This document shows, in pieces, positions 18,081 to 27,207 of a stretch of DNA of 33,189 nt. A program made the translations under genes and the position numbers. The stretch is from a virus. The notes beneath the pieces were generated by a model, which had not been told where the DNA came from, ran no database searches, and saw only the letters and a list, made by a program, of their open reading frames with translations. The stretch spans positions 1 to 33,189 of the IMG/VR virus record IMGVR_UViG_3300044911_001419; one strand, 5' to 3'. The number at the start of each line of letters is the position of its first letter. Within the stretch, counting starts at the first letter, position 1.

Positions 18081-18762
18081 TGAGGCTTCCGATACCCATT
18101 GCGCCGACCTGGCGGGCCGCCGTCATCGGGTTTGCAAACTGCTTGGCTACATTCGCCGCAGCCTGCACAGGGGCTTTCAGGGCGTTGATGCCGGGAAGTC
18201 TCACAGAAGGAGCCACAGCGGAGCCAAGGCCGCCCAAGGCCGCGCCAACTGGGCCGCCCGTGATTCCACCAAGCGCCGTGCCGGTTGCGATTTTCGCCAG
18301 TCCTGCGCCGGGAATGGCCATCATTGCGAGGCCGGGAATCAAGGCGCCCAAACCACCGGAAAGCATGCCGGATGCGTTTGCGCGTTTCGTGTCGGCGTCT
18401 TTCCAGTTTCCGAAATTCCGTAAGGCGTCGGCGTACTGAGTACCGCTGGCCATGTTGCTGAGGGCCTGCTGGTATCCAGCATTCCCAGTCCCGGCCTGCC
18501 GCGCCATATACCCGGCAAATTCCTGCACCGGCTTTGCCTGCTGCTGTAGGGCTGCAAACTGCCGCGCATCTTGAGACTGCGGGGCCAGTCCACGCAGCGC
18601 GGTCTGTCGGGCGATATTCGGGTTTTGAGCCTGCATCTGCCGCATCTGTTGAAAGGCAGGCATGGCGGCGTTGACGTTGTTAGAGTAGCCCTGCGCCATG
18701 GTTCGAGCAGGGCCGAATTGGGACATGGGGCGCGACATGGCGTTGAGGTTGGGTATGTTCAT
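18064..18762 (-). CDS. putative ejection or structural protein
   Basis: 232 residues from ATG 18762 (ATGA overlap). The N-terminal half is Gln/Met/Ala-rich (AAMPAFQQMRQMQAQNPNIA). The middle has a Gly/Ala hydrophobic stretch (GGLGALIPGLAMMAIPGAG, GGITGGPVGAALGGLG) that could enter membranes. Such proteins are typical of podophage internal or ejection proteins. It is encoded between a secreted-type protein and the endolysin. The role is inferred only from composition and context. Confidence 0.6.
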   Translation of the reverse strand: MNIPNLNAMSRPMSQFGPARTMAQGYSNNVNAAMPAFQQMRQMQAQNPNIARQTALRGLAPQSQDARQFAALQQQAKPVQEFAGYMARQAGTGNAGYQQALSNMASGTQYADALRNFGNWKDADTKRANASGMLSGGLGALIPGLAMMAIPGAGLAKIATGTALGGITGGPVGAALGGLGSAVAPSVRLPGINALKAPVQAAANVAKQFANPMTAARQVGAMGIGSLNGRNT

Positions 18763-19226
18763 TTCGTGTCCCAAATGCACTCAAGGACTGAGTGGTAGAC
18801 CTTCGGCCCGCGCACGCTGTCGCCGACGGTTTGCATGCCTAGCAATGCCGGCACGCCCGCGCCCAAAAGCGCCTGCACCTTGCTTGTGACGTCCCGGCCG
18901 TCCGACGTCGGGGTTGCGCGGTTGGACATGAGGACAGTTTCCAGCGGCGTTATTTGGCCGTTGACAAGCGACACCAGTCGAATGCCCGTTGGGCTTGGCC
19001 CCGCGTCCGGCGCCCACGAAAACGCCCACCGGCAAGTTTCGATTTGCAGGTCCATGTGGCTATACAGTGGCGACATGCTGGCCGACATGGCGACCCCCGG
19101 CCAATGCCATGCGCCAGACGCGCCGCCTTGCAGCGGCACTTGGCCGTTGCGGTACAGCGTGATTTCCGTCTGCACTTTTGCCTCGGCCGCCAAAGGCAGC
19201 AGCAGAAACAGCGCGAGCAGTCTCAT
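18759..19226 (-). CDS. exported hypothetical protein
   Basis: 155 residues from ATG 19226 (ATGA overlap with the tail fibre gene). The start is a clear Sec signal peptide: MR, then LLALFLLLPLAAEA with a likely cut after AEA (residue 16). The rest is beta-rich with no catalytic motif (ITLYRNGQVPLQGGASGAWH, DLQIETCRWAFSWAPDAG). A periplasm-directed protein inside a tail/lysis block may modify entry or superinfection, or assist lysis. It lacks a lipobox. Confidence 0.65.
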   Translation of the reverse strand: MRLLALFLLLPLAAEAKVQTEITLYRNGQVPLQGGASGAWHWPGVAMSASMSPLYSHMDLQIETCRWAFSWAPDAGPSPTGIRLVSLVNGQITPLETVLMSNRATPTSDGRDVTSKVQALLGAGVPALLGMQTVGDSVRGPKVYHSVLECIWDTK

Positions 19227-20260
19227 ACCCGGAAACCGTACATGCGAGCGGAGCCGGCAGAAATGTTGCCGGTTGAGAACATCAGCCGAAAGTAAGTGGA
19301 CGCGGCGGCGGCGTATGCGCCCATGCCGTTAATCATGTAGTAACTGCTTGACGCGTTTTCGCCAGAGAGCCGCCACGACACGCGCACGCCCATGCCGCCG
19401 ACTGATGCTATTTCAATCGTGCCGCTGACCTGTTCGCCGTCCTGATTTCCCACCGCATTTGCCATCAGGAATTTGGCGTCGTTAGTGGAGCCTGCAAGGC
19501 CCTCAGTTGCCGCGTCGGTCAGGTTGTGCCGCGACCACCTGTAAGCCGTCGTCGCATAGGTCACGCCGTCGCTGGATACGCGGCCCCAGAACTCCGCGCC
19601 GTCCGTTACGGGCTTGAGGTTGTTGACGTGGATGACGTGGCGGGCGTAATTCGTGAGGTCGAGGGAGAAATCCAGCGTTGGTGAGTTGCTAGCCGTTTCG
19701 GTTTCCATTAGGGCGCACGCAGCGCCCCTTCTGGCCACCAGGGGCTGCGCGAGCAAGTGAAACCGCGTCCCGTCGTATGCCACGGACACCGGGGTTCCGG
19801 CCACCAATTCGCCGCCGACGCATGCCGCACCGAAAGCGAAAACGTCTTTAGGGCCAGCGATGCCGTTGATCTGAAGCGTCGTCGCGCCAGTATTCGTGGA
19901 CGCCGGGACAAAGTTGAAAACCTGTCCTGCGGCATAGGCCGGAATGGCGGGCGTCGCGGAAGCCTGAATAGCATTGGCGGTGCCAACGATGCTTGTCAGC
20001 CACGCCGCCGCGTTGTCCTGCACCTGCCCCAGATTCGCCGCGTCCGTCCTGGCGGTGCCGTTGGCCAGACTAGTGAGCCGGTTGCTGCCCATGCTCAGAT
20101 TGGCCGACGCCGCGCCCTTCCCGGAGCGGGAAAGGCTGTCGGTTAGCTCCGTGGCGATGTCGGATGTCAGGGCGTTAAACGTCGACGCGCTGATAACCGA
20201 GCCAGAAACTACCGGCTGGCCTGCGGGTAGGCTGTAATTGCCCGAGCCGTCTCGTGACAT
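19223..20260 (-). CDS. tail fibre or spike protein
   Basis: 345 residues, ATG 20260, AGGAA 6 nt upstream. The N-terminus (MSRDGSGNYSLPAGQPVVSG, then SVISASTFNALTSDIATELT, then DSLSRSGKGA) is a conserved virion-attachment domain of phage tail fibres. The rest is a Gly/Ser/Thr-rich beta-structure with NTGATTLQINGIAGPKDVF as a typical fibre element, and the C-terminus (MFSTGNISAGSARMYGFRV) should bind the host receptor. It sets adsorption specificity. There is no separate chaperone gene adjacent. Confidence 0.85.
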   Translation of the reverse strand: MSRDGSGNYSLPAGQPVVSGSVISASTFNALTSDIATELTDSLSRSGKGAASANLSMGSNRLTSLANGTARTDAANLGQVQDNAAAWLTSIVGTANAIQASATPAIPAYAAGQVFNFVPASTNTGATTLQINGIAGPKDVFAFGAACVGGELVAGTPVSVAYDGTRFHLLAQPLVARRGAACALMETETASNSPTLDFSLDLTNYARHVIHVNNLKPVTDGAEFWGRVSSDGVTYATTAYRWSRHNLTDAATEGLAGSTNDAKFLMANAVGNQDGEQVSGTIEIASVGGMGVRVSWRLSGENASSSYYMINGMGAYAAAASTYFRLMFSTGNISAGSARMYGFRV

Positions 20261-20281
20261 GATTTATTCCTGTGCTAGGAT
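20254..20281 (+). promoter_or_regulatory. promoter of plus-strand membrane gene
   Basis: -35 GTGACA (20254-20259, 5 of 6), 16-bp spacer, -10 TAGGAT (20276-20281) preceded by TGC, an extended -10. It overlaps the start codon of the tail fibre gene on the other strand and precedes the ATG at 20303 by 21 bp. Confidence 0.6.
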
Positions 20282-20302
20282 TGTGGAAACGCGAGGGATT
20301 GC

Positions 20303-20476
20303 ATGAGATACCGCATATACGCCGGACTGTGCGTCGTTTTCCTGCTGGTTTTGATGGCCGTCATCTACCGCACGCTGGACGAAATGGGCTGGCAATTCGC
20401 CCTTGGGGCACTGTTTGCCGCCGCCATCTACCAACTGGGTTACTACTGCAAAACCGGGACGCACTACGGCCCCTGA
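20303..20476 (+). CDS. two-helix membrane protein, moron candidate
   Basis: 57 residues, ATG 20303 with GAGGG 5 nt upstream. Two hydrophobic segments, YAGLCVVFLLVLMAVIY and WQFALGALFAAAIYQLGYY, are joined by a short acidic loop (RTLDEMG). It is the only plus-strand gene in the 18-kb minus-strand late operon, and it has its own promoter and ribosome-binding site. This is the profile of a moron expressed from the prophage, such as a superinfection-exclusion protein. It overlaps the 3' end of the convergent ejection-protein gene by 13 bp. No terminator is evident. Confidence 0.75.
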   Translation: MRYRIYAGLCVVFLLVLMAVIYRTLDEMGWQFALGALFAAAIYQLGYYCKTGTHYGP

Positions 20477-22500
20477 TTGCTGAACTGCCCGGCCAGCAGG
20501 GCCGAGGCCAAGGGCACATTCAGCGAAGCCGGGGCTTGCCGCCCGCCCAGCAGGGCGCGGGACTGCATCAGTTGCAATGCCCGCTGTTTCATCGCGGGGT
20601 CGGTGGAAAACAGGAAGTCCGCAGCCACGTCGCGGGTGGCTTCCGGCACCTGTAGCGCCCGCTGAGCGCCCCTCCCCACAAGTTTCGCAAGCAGCGGCCC
20701 AACCCTCTGGTTGGCAATGTCTGAAACGATTTGCGGGTCTACGCCCAAGCCTTCGTCCAAATTTTGCCGCAGCGCCGTCCGGCTGTTGCCGCTCACCGCG
20801 TTCAGAGTTTTGGCGAATTCCGCTTCTTGCTGCATTTGCTTTGCAAAGCGGTTGAAGGATTTGGAATCGGGAAAAACCGAGCGCAGTTTGTCGCGAATCA
20901 ACGGGTTTCCGAAAATGCGCTTGTACGCCGCCCCGGTATCCGGGGCGCTTAGCACCTTGTCTCGTGCCGCACGGGCTGCGCCTGCGCGAAACATAGCCTT
21001 TTCCGGGTCGCTCATTTCCGACAAAACGCGGACGGTGACTTCCGGGTCATTGCTTGCAAACTGACGCCCAAGCTTGAGCGCCGCTTTTAATGCAAACTGG
21101 TCGGCATACTGAGAGCGGACATTTTTGTATTCCGGCGCGGCCTCGTCCAATACGGAAAGCAGCGTTTGCTTCATCTTGTTGGCCCTGACGGCGTCGCTGG
21201 TAAGTCGCCCCTCCTTTACCCCGTCCGTCACGATTTCATCTAGGCCGCGCTTGACGTAGTCCCACACGCGAAGAGTCGGCGCAGAGGCAAAACCCAGGTC
21301 CACTTTGCCCGAGCCAACCAAGGGCACGTCCGAGCCAAAAGCGCGCACGGTGTCGTTAGGCTTAATGGTGATTGACTCAAGCTGCTTGAGCAGCACGTCA
21401 TCTGCTTCGCCTATCGAAACATCATCGCTTGCGATGCTCAAGGCGCGACGCAGCGCGCTTTTTATCGTGTCGCCTTCCATAAGCTTGGAAAGCCTTTCAT
21501 CAAGCGGAATCACGGCGGAATCCAGCACCGGCTTGTACTGCTTGCCAATTTCCCGCATTTCGCCGTGGATGCCTTCCACGATGCCGTCGAAATTCACGTC
21601 GTCCACGTTCAGAGCGTCCATCAGCCCGGTCGTGATGCGCTTACCTTGATCCCGCGCTCTGCCCTCGACCGCCGCAATACCCACGCGCCGCGCCTTACCC
21701 GGCATCTGAGTAAACGCTTCGCCTAGGCCACGCACGTTTTCGCCGACATCTACCAGCATCGCGTTAGGGCCAAGCTGCCGCAGGCGCTTTTCAACCTGCC
21801 GCGCCGACATCCCATCACGCCGCAGGGCTTCCGCCAGCTTGCGCGCCATCTGCGCCTCAGGGCCGCCCGCGATGTTGTCCGCCGCCCACCGCGCCCCGCG
21901 CATCGCGGAATCCGCGCCCTTCTTGGCAATCATGGCGGCAGGCTGCACAAGCCCGCCCGTAGCGCCGCCCACCACGCCGCCTGTAAGCGCGCCTGCGAGC
22001 CTTTCGCCCTCAGTCGCACTACCGGCTCCGGAAAGCGCGCCAGACGCCGCACCGAGGCCCACGTTGGCCCCAAAGCGCCCAAGCGCGCCAGTGCCCTGAT
22101 ACAGTGTTTTGGCCGCCTGCCCTGCGCCGGTTTTCAGTAGCGCCCCGCCACCGCCGATGCCAGTGGCAAGGCCGCCCGCCAGTCCCGCGACGGTCGAGGA
22201 CACCGGGTTTTCGTTTTCAAACTGCTGTTGACGGCTTCGCATGTCAGCGACGGCAGAATCGTAATCGCCACCGGTCAACTGGCTTGCGAGGCCGTACATT
22301 TCGTCAGAAAGGCCAAAGGACGCCGCCTGGGCAAAGGAATTGAGCAGGCCCTGCCCTTGGCCGTAGCCCAAGGGCTTTGCGGGTTCCGGGGCGGCGTTTT
22401 TCTGGCGGTAGATTTCGTCGGCCAAGATGCGAGCGTGTTCCGCGTTGCCCGCCTGATGCGCCTTGAGCAGCGCGCCCTCAAGTTCCGGAATCGTTGCCAT
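20464..22500 (-). CDS. large internal/ejection-type virion protein
   Basis: 678 residues from ATG 22500, with GGAG 6 nt upstream; a GTG at 22503 is also in frame. The N-terminus (IPELEGALLKAHQAGNAEHA) is helical. Residues about 100-200 are a Gly/Ala-rich membrane-active region (VAGLAGGLATGIGGGGALL, GANVGLGAASGALSGAG). The long C-terminal part is helical with EKRLRQLGPNAMLVDVGENV and DYVKRGLDEIVTDGVKEG. This layout is known from podophage ejection proteins that form a channel across the envelope. No transglycosylase motif was found. Confidence 0.7.
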   Translation of the reverse strand: MATIPELEGALLKAHQAGNAEHARILADEIYRQKNAAPEPAKPLGYGQGQGLLNSFAQAASFGLSDEMYGLASQLTGGDYDSAVADMRSRQQQFENENPVSSTVAGLAGGLATGIGGGGALLKTGAGQAAKTLYQGTGALGRFGANVGLGAASGALSGAGSATEGERLAGALTGGVVGGATGGLVQPAAMIAKKGADSAMRGARWAADNIAGGPEAQMARKLAEALRRDGMSARQVEKRLRQLGPNAMLVDVGENVRGLGEAFTQMPGKARRVGIAAVEGRARDQGKRITTGLMDALNVDDVNFDGIVEGIHGEMREIGKQYKPVLDSAVIPLDERLSKLMEGDTIKSALRRALSIASDDVSIGEADDVLLKQLESITIKPNDTVRAFGSDVPLVGSGKVDLGFASAPTLRVWDYVKRGLDEIVTDGVKEGRLTSDAVRANKMKQTLLSVLDEAAPEYKNVRSQYADQFALKAALKLGRQFASNDPEVTVRVLSEMSDPEKAMFRAGAARAARDKVLSAPDTGAAYKRIFGNPLIRDKLRSVFPDSKSFNRFAKQMQQEAEFAKTLNAVSGNSRTALRQNLDEGLGVDPQIVSDIANQRVGPLLAKLVGRGAQRALQVPEATRDVAADFLFSTDPAMKQRALQLMQSRALLGGRQAPASLNVPLASALLAGQFSNQGP

Positions 22501-23699
22501 CACTTGCTCCGGTACATGTTGACAAGGTCATCCGGTTTTTCAGTCGGCATGATCGCGCCAGTCGCGCTTACCGGGTTAGCAACTGATGCCGCAGCGTCAC
22601 GCCGCGCCTCCAGTTTCTTTACCCCGGATTTTACGGACTCGACAAAATCCTTCACCGCGGCGCGGAACTCTTCTTCAGTTTGAGCCGTAGACATGCGCGC
22701 ATAAGACTGCTCTGCCTTCATGCCTTCAATTTCAGTCACCGCCCCGCCGCCCTTCAGCATCTGGAAAGCCTCAAGGAATGCGCCGCCCTGTAACTGTTTG
22801 AGGCGCGCTTCAAAGCCAGCCGCATCAGTTCCGCCAATTGGCGCATCCTTTGCGCCGAACATGTATGGGGCGCCTTTAACGCCTACGGCATCAGATAGGC
22901 CGGGATGCGCGAGCAATTCGCTTGCGAGTTCATCAACCTGCTGCGCCTTAGAACTTGCTCCCGGCAGCGCAATCGCGGCCTCCGCAGTTTCTCGCCCACC
23001 AACCTTGCCCCCTTCTCTGGCGGCAGAAAGCTCGGCCTGCAAGGGGGGCGAAAGCGCGCCCGGCACCGCTGGACGGCCATTCACCATTGCAGGCTCAACT
23101 TCGCCTGTCCTTGAATTGCCAACGAGATAGCCATCCTGACCCGGCAAGAATTGGTAATAAGGCGAAGCGCCTGGGCCATTGGCCGCACGCAACCGCGCAG
23201 CCTCAACCTGTGCCGCTGCCGCCATCTTGGCGCGCTCAAACTCTGCCATGCGGTCCTGCATCGCGGCGTTTTCTTCCGCCCTGCGGTCCATTGCGGCTTG
23301 GTCTGCTTCAGCGCTCAGTTTCCTGTCGCCCATCATGGCCTCAAGGCCGAAAGCAGCCGTGTCGGGGTTGTTTAGCAACGCTTCCGCGTTACCGTCCTTG
23401 CCGAAGCCCTTCAGCGCATCGACAATCTGCTGCCGACGCTCGCGCATGTACTTGTCCTCATCCGCGTCAACGCGGCTTTGCGACCGGCTCGCGATGAGGG
23501 CCTGCCCCAAACGCTCAAACGGGGCTACGGGGCTATTGGGCACTGCCCACCCGCCCGCCATCTGCGTGCCGGTATCCACGGGCCTTGCGGCCTGCATCCG
23601 CAGCATTTCAGCGATGCGCTGGCGGCGCTCAAGGTCGCGCTGCTCAGGCGGGGTGAAGGGCGTCATGGCGGACTGTCCGCCGATAAAGGGGTTGCTCAT
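22500..23699 (-). CDS. internal virion protein
   Basis: 399 residues from ATG 23699 (ATGA overlap); an upstream in-frame extension is a shadow. After a Pro/Gln-rich start (SNPFIGGQSAMTPFTPPEQ) it has a coiled-coil segment (DRMAEFERAKMAAAAQVEAA), a central YYQFLPGQDGYLVGNSRTG beta part, and a helical end. It lies between two structural genes and is probably ejected with DNA or part of the tail hub. No enzymatic motif. Confidence 0.6.
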   Translation of the reverse strand: MSNPFIGGQSAMTPFTPPEQRDLERRQRIAEMLRMQAARPVDTGTQMAGGWAVPNSPVAPFERLGQALIASRSQSRVDADEDKYMRERRQQIVDALKGFGKDGNAEALLNNPDTAAFGLEAMMGDRKLSAEADQAAMDRRAEENAAMQDRMAEFERAKMAAAAQVEAARLRAANGPGASPYYQFLPGQDGYLVGNSRTGEVEPAMVNGRPAVPGALSPPLQAELSAAREGGKVGGRETAEAAIALPGASSKAQQVDELASELLAHPGLSDAVGVKGAPYMFGAKDAPIGGTDAAGFEARLKQLQGGAFLEAFQMLKGGGAVTEIEGMKAEQSYARMSTAQTEEEFRAAVKDFVESVKSGVKKLEARRDAAASVANPVSATGAIMPTEKPDDLVNMYRSK

Positions 23700-24574
23700 T
23701 TGTTCCACAGCCCCCCAGTCAGCGCGGACGAGGTAAGCCCAAGGCCAGCACTGCCGATCGGGCCAAGCCATCCGCCGTTAGCGTTGTATGCGCCCATGTT
23801 GGCGTTGAAGAGGCCCTGGTTGTAATTGCCCGCAAGGTTTGCTGCCCCGAGCATGTCGGGGCCTGAGGTTGTGGCCTGTTGGGCAAAGGCGTTAAACGCG
23901 GGATTGGTGACCTGTGAGCCAGTCCTCACCGCGTTGAGTACGTTGATGGGCCTGTCCTGCAAAGCGGAAAGCAGGCCGAGCTGCTGCGTCTGCGCCTGCT
24001 GGCCCGTGTTGATGCCGTACAGGGCCGCCTGCATCATCGCGTCGTTTTCGCGCTGCGACTGAAGCCGCATTTCGTTGTCGTAGGCTTCCGAGCCGAGCGG
24101 GATGCCCTGATTCGCCAGCCGGTTTTCGAGGGCTGCGCGGGAGCGGTCGAGGTCGGGCCTGAGTCGCGCCATGATGGCGTCCTGCCCGGTCTGGCCTGCG
24201 TTGACCATTGAGGCCGGGAGGTCGGCTGAGGTGATGTTTCGGCTAAGCGCCTGCCTGACGTAATCGAGGCCCTGATTCTGCAACCCGGCAAGGCCGAGAC
24301 TGGTCTGATTCTGCGCGTCCAGCAGGCGGCGCTGCTCCGGGGCAAGGCTTAAGGTCTGCGTCCACCCGGAATCCGGATCGCTGCCGGCTTTGGTGTACGT
24401 GAGGTTGCCGTAGGGCGTGACCTGATTGATGCGGTTTGCCGCCGCCGCCGCTCGCGTGGCTTCAAGGTTGCCCAAAGCGGTCTGCTGCGCCGCTGCGGCG
24501 TAGTTGGGCGCAGGCGGAGGGCTTGGCGCGTCCTTGAAGTAAACCCCGACACGTCGGGCGAAATAGTTACGCAT
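23696..24574 (-). CDS. structural/ejection protein
   Basis: 292 residues from ATG 24574. The sequence is Ala/Gln/Asn-rich and helical: NYAAAAQQTALGNLEATRAA, then NRLANQGIPLGSEAYDNEMR and MMQAALYGINTGQQAQTQQL. The central NRLANQGIPLGS-x-AY element is common in podophage proteins encoded just before internal virion proteins. It overlaps the GNAT gene by 8 bp. The role in ejection or tail assembly is inferred from synteny. Confidence 0.65.
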   Translation of the reverse strand: MRNYFARRVGVYFKDAPSPPPAPNYAAAAQQTALGNLEATRAAAAANRINQVTPYGNLTYTKAGSDPDSGWTQTLSLAPEQRRLLDAQNQTSLGLAGLQNQGLDYVRQALSRNITSADLPASMVNAGQTGQDAIMARLRPDLDRSRAALENRLANQGIPLGSEAYDNEMRLQSQRENDAMMQAALYGINTGQQAQTQQLGLLSALQDRPINVLNAVRTGSQVTNPAFNAFAQQATTSGPDMLGAANLAGNYNQGLFNANMGAYNANGGWLGPIGSAGLGLTSSALTGGLWNK

Positions 24575-24980
24575 GCTTATCCTCCAGCCATCGGCACATG
24601 TCGCGCCACATCACATAGACCATCATGTTTCCTGTTGGGTGCGCGCCCCATAAAACCGTCTCAAGCTTGAAGCCCAAGTGCTCGTCAAACTTGCGGGCTT
24701 CCTTGTTGCCCTCGCCTACCAATCCAGTAACCCGCCTGACCCCGGCCACGTTGAAGGGGTAGTCGAAACAGGCCCTCAAATACTCACGGCGCAGCCAGCG
24801 CTTCGTCCCGTCGCTGGCGACGTGCATGCACAGGTTCACGGAGTTGTAGTCGTTGTAGACGACGCCCGCCCTTAGCTTTCCGTTTTCTTCCCAACCAATC
24901 CCAACGGCCGCGCCGTAATTGCCATGCTCGCCTGTTCTTTCAGCCACCCACTGCACAACGGAGTCGCCGGTTACGATCAA
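24567..24980 (-). CDS. GNAT-like acetyltransferase
   Basis: 137 residues. I use TTG 24980, whose TTGA overlaps the upstream stop. A longer frame to 25022 adds a poor N-terminus. The strands and turns IGWEENGKLRAGVVYNDYN, then VNLCMHVASDGTKRWLRREY, and GVRRVTGLVGEGNKEARKFD with EHLGFKLETVL give the GNAT order, with the acetyl-CoA binding region replaced by a VGEGNKEARKF loop, as in known phage members. It may acetylate a host or virion protein. It lies in the middle of tail genes. Confidence 0.7.
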   Translation of the reverse strand: MIVTGDSVVQWVAERTGEHGNYGAAVGIGWEENGKLRAGVVYNDYNSVNLCMHVASDGTKRWLRREYLRACFDYPFNVAGVRRVTGLVGEGNKEARKFDEHLGFKLETVLWGAHPTGNMMVYVMWRDMCRWLEDKHA

Positions 24981-26512
24981 ACGACACCGCCGTCCTGAAT
25001 CAGGTAGTCGGTCGCAATCCACCTAAGTTGCTCAGTCCTGACGGCCCCAAGCATGTGGGCAGCAAACGAATAGCCCATGGCATACGCCGTTTGCCAGTCC
25101 CTGCGGATCGTCGGGTCGCCGCCCCACGTCCCCACATCCCACAGGCCCGAATCCCATACGGCAGCGCTTGAAGGCACGACGGCCAAAACGCCAGTCGGCG
25201 GCGACGTGTCGAAGTCGGCATTGACGCCAAGGTTGACTGCCGGAGCGCCGTCAGAAGCAAACACGGGACGCAGCAGTTTGACTTGCTTCATTTGCGTGTT
25301 AGCCCCGTGGGGGCTGAATGACTGCAAGCCCTGAAAGCGGATGTCCACGCCGTCATCCGCAAACGTGTCCCAGGCTTTTGCGACAAAGCCATTGCCGCCG
25401 AAATACATCCGGTCGTTATGCCGTTCCCAACAGGTCGCATTCCAGCCAACAAACCGGCACCACGACCCTGAAATGGTATTCATGGCAAATTGCACGGCCT
25501 GATTCGTCCCCGTGGGCACGTTCAGCAGCAACATGTTTTCCGCTGGATACAGGATGGCCTGCCAGCCGTAATTCCCCGAATACAGGCTTGCGTATTCATT
25601 GAGCGCGTTCTGGATTTTCGCCGTCACGCGCTGGTTGTTCATGTCCTGCTCAGTTTTAAGCGCACGACTGAGCGGCGTCAGCCCTTCCTTCAGGACGAGA
25701 AACAGGTCGCCGCCGTATTTCATGAAGCAGCGCCGGCCAATGGGGTTGCCGACTTGGTAGACGCCGATCAGCGCCCACGTAGCGGGGGCGGCGGGGTCCG
25801 TGCCTTCGTAAACGGCCACTTGGCCTTCGGAAGTGATGAAAACGGCGTAGTCGTCGATGCCGAAGCCAACGTCCAGCGTCCACGTCGCCATGGCTACAAG
25901 CGAGCCGCCGCGTGAAAAGATGCTGGAGAAATCAAACAGCGTCGCCGCGCCGGATTTGGCATTGGTGGCCAGATACCAAGCCTTGAGGCTGTTTTTCTCA
26001 ACAAACCACAGCCGGTTTTTGTGGCTGTTGACGTGAATCAAGTCAGCCGCCGTCGCGCCCGTGATGGTTTCCGTCGCCCAGGTGGTGCCGTTATAGCTTC
26101 TGACGCCATCGGCCCCGTTCACGGCAATCAGCCAATTCCCTGCGGAATTGACAAACATGGTGTGCTGCCAGCGGGCATTGTTGAGGCTTGAGACAGCGGC
26201 GGCACCAACGACGCCAGCCGTCGTCACGTCGTAGATGGCCGTGCCTGCCGCCGCGAAAAGCTTCTGGCTTCCAGAAGGCGGGCTGTAGTCCATCAGGGTT
26301 TCGACGGTGCCCGTAATGCCGGTCACGTGGTCTGAATAGCCTAAGCGCACGCGCACGTCGGTGACGGTCGGAAACATGTTGTCCAGAATCACCGCGTCGC
26401 GCTTGTCCATGTCGGCCAAGGAATCGCGGGAATTCCAACCTCCGACAGGCGCGGGGACGCTGACGGTGCGCGCTACCTGCCCGCGTGTCAGTCGTTGGGC
26501 GGGAAGCCTCAC
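24977..26512 (-). CDS. tail stabilisation/tubular protein
   Basis: 511 residues from GTG 26512 (GTGA overlap). VSVPAPVGGWNSRDSLADMD with MFPTVTDVRVRLGYSDHV at the start is typical of podophage proteins that close the portal-tail channel (stabilisation protein family). Repeated beta-propeller-like blades follow (GWQAILYPAENMLLLNVPTG, NAVQFAMNTISGSWCRF). It would join the adaptor protein encoded just upstream. About the right length for this class. Confidence 0.75.
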   Translation of the reverse strand: MRLPAQRLTRGQVARTVSVPAPVGGWNSRDSLADMDKRDAVILDNMFPTVTDVRVRLGYSDHVTGITGTVETLMDYSPPSGSQKLFAAAGTAIYDVTTAGVVGAAAVSSLNNARWQHTMFVNSAGNWLIAVNGADGVRSYNGTTWATETITGATAADLIHVNSHKNRLWFVEKNSLKAWYLATNAKSGAATLFDFSSIFSRGGSLVAMATWTLDVGFGIDDYAVFITSEGQVAVYEGTDPAAPATWALIGVYQVGNPIGRRCFMKYGGDLFLVLKEGLTPLSRALKTEQDMNNQRVTAKIQNALNEYASLYSGNYGWQAILYPAENMLLLNVPTGTNQAVQFAMNTISGSWCRFVGWNATCWERHNDRMYFGGNGFVAKAWDTFADDGVDIRFQGLQSFSPHGANTQMKQVKLLRPVFASDGAPAVNLGVNADFDTSPPTGVLAVVPSSAAVWDSGLWDVGTWGGDPTIRRDWQTAYAMGYSFAAHMLGAVRTEQLRWIATDYLIQDGGVV

Positions 26513-27207
26513 GGCTGATTCCAAGTCCCGGACGGCACGACAACCAACGGCACGACATCGTACATGGTGCCCGTCATGCTCAAGGTCGGCTTCACGGCGT
26601 CGCGCTGGAGCAATTCAGCAATGCGGCGCTCGTACTTGGCGAAGTCCTCCGCGTACGTCATGCCCTTGGCCTGCTTCCAGCGCCAGATGGTGCCCAGAAT
26701 CATCGTCGTGTCATCAAGCAGGGACGTGTCGGTGTCGGACTGGTATTCCGTCCCACCGGCAGCCGTCCACTGGTTGGTGATGTACTCGAAATAGCAGTCC
26801 TGTCCCGCAGCGGGGACGGGGTAGAAGCGGATGTTGTTGGCAATGATGCGGTAGCGGTTGAAAGGCCCCGCAATTTGGATTGCCTTCTGCTGCTGCCAGT
26901 CCTGCAAACTGTCCGGGCCATAAACAGGGCGGCGCAGGGTGCGATTCCAAATCGTCTGGTTGACGATCCAGCCGGCGCCGGTCGTGATGGCCGCAAGCGA
27001 AGTTTGCAATTCCGCCGCAACGGTCGTGAATGTGGCCTCGCGCTGTAGCGCCTGCCACTGATACCGCGACGCCTGCTCCTGCCCTTCTTCGTTGGCCAGT
27101 TCAACCAACTGCTGGACCTGAAGGTCGGAGGACGTATAGGCAGCATTCGGCACCGAAATGCCGATACGCTTACACACGCGCTGTATCAGTTGCAGGCAAT
27201 TCAGCAT
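26509..27207 (-). CDS. adaptor / head-tail connector-type protein
   Basis: 232 residues from ATG 27207. The N-terminal LQLIQRVCKRIGISVPNAAY, then LQVQQLVELANEEGQEQASR, with W at YQWQAL, and a later FYPVPAAGQDCYFEYITNQW element, match phage adaptor proteins that sit under the portal ring. It is encoded in the expected place between capsid genes and the tail stabilisation protein. The alternative is a tubular-A-like protein. Confidence 0.7.
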   Translation of the reverse strand: MLNCLQLIQRVCKRIGISVPNAAYTSSDLQVQQLVELANEEGQEQASRYQWQALQREATFTTVAAELQTSLAAITTGAGWIVNQTIWNRTLRRPVYGPDSLQDWQQQKAIQIAGPFNRYRIIANNIRFYPVPAAGQDCYFEYITNQWTAAGGTEYQSDTDTSLLDDTTMILGTIWRWKQAKGMTYAEDFAKYERRIAELLQRDAVKPTLSMTGTMYDVVPLVVVPSGTWNQP

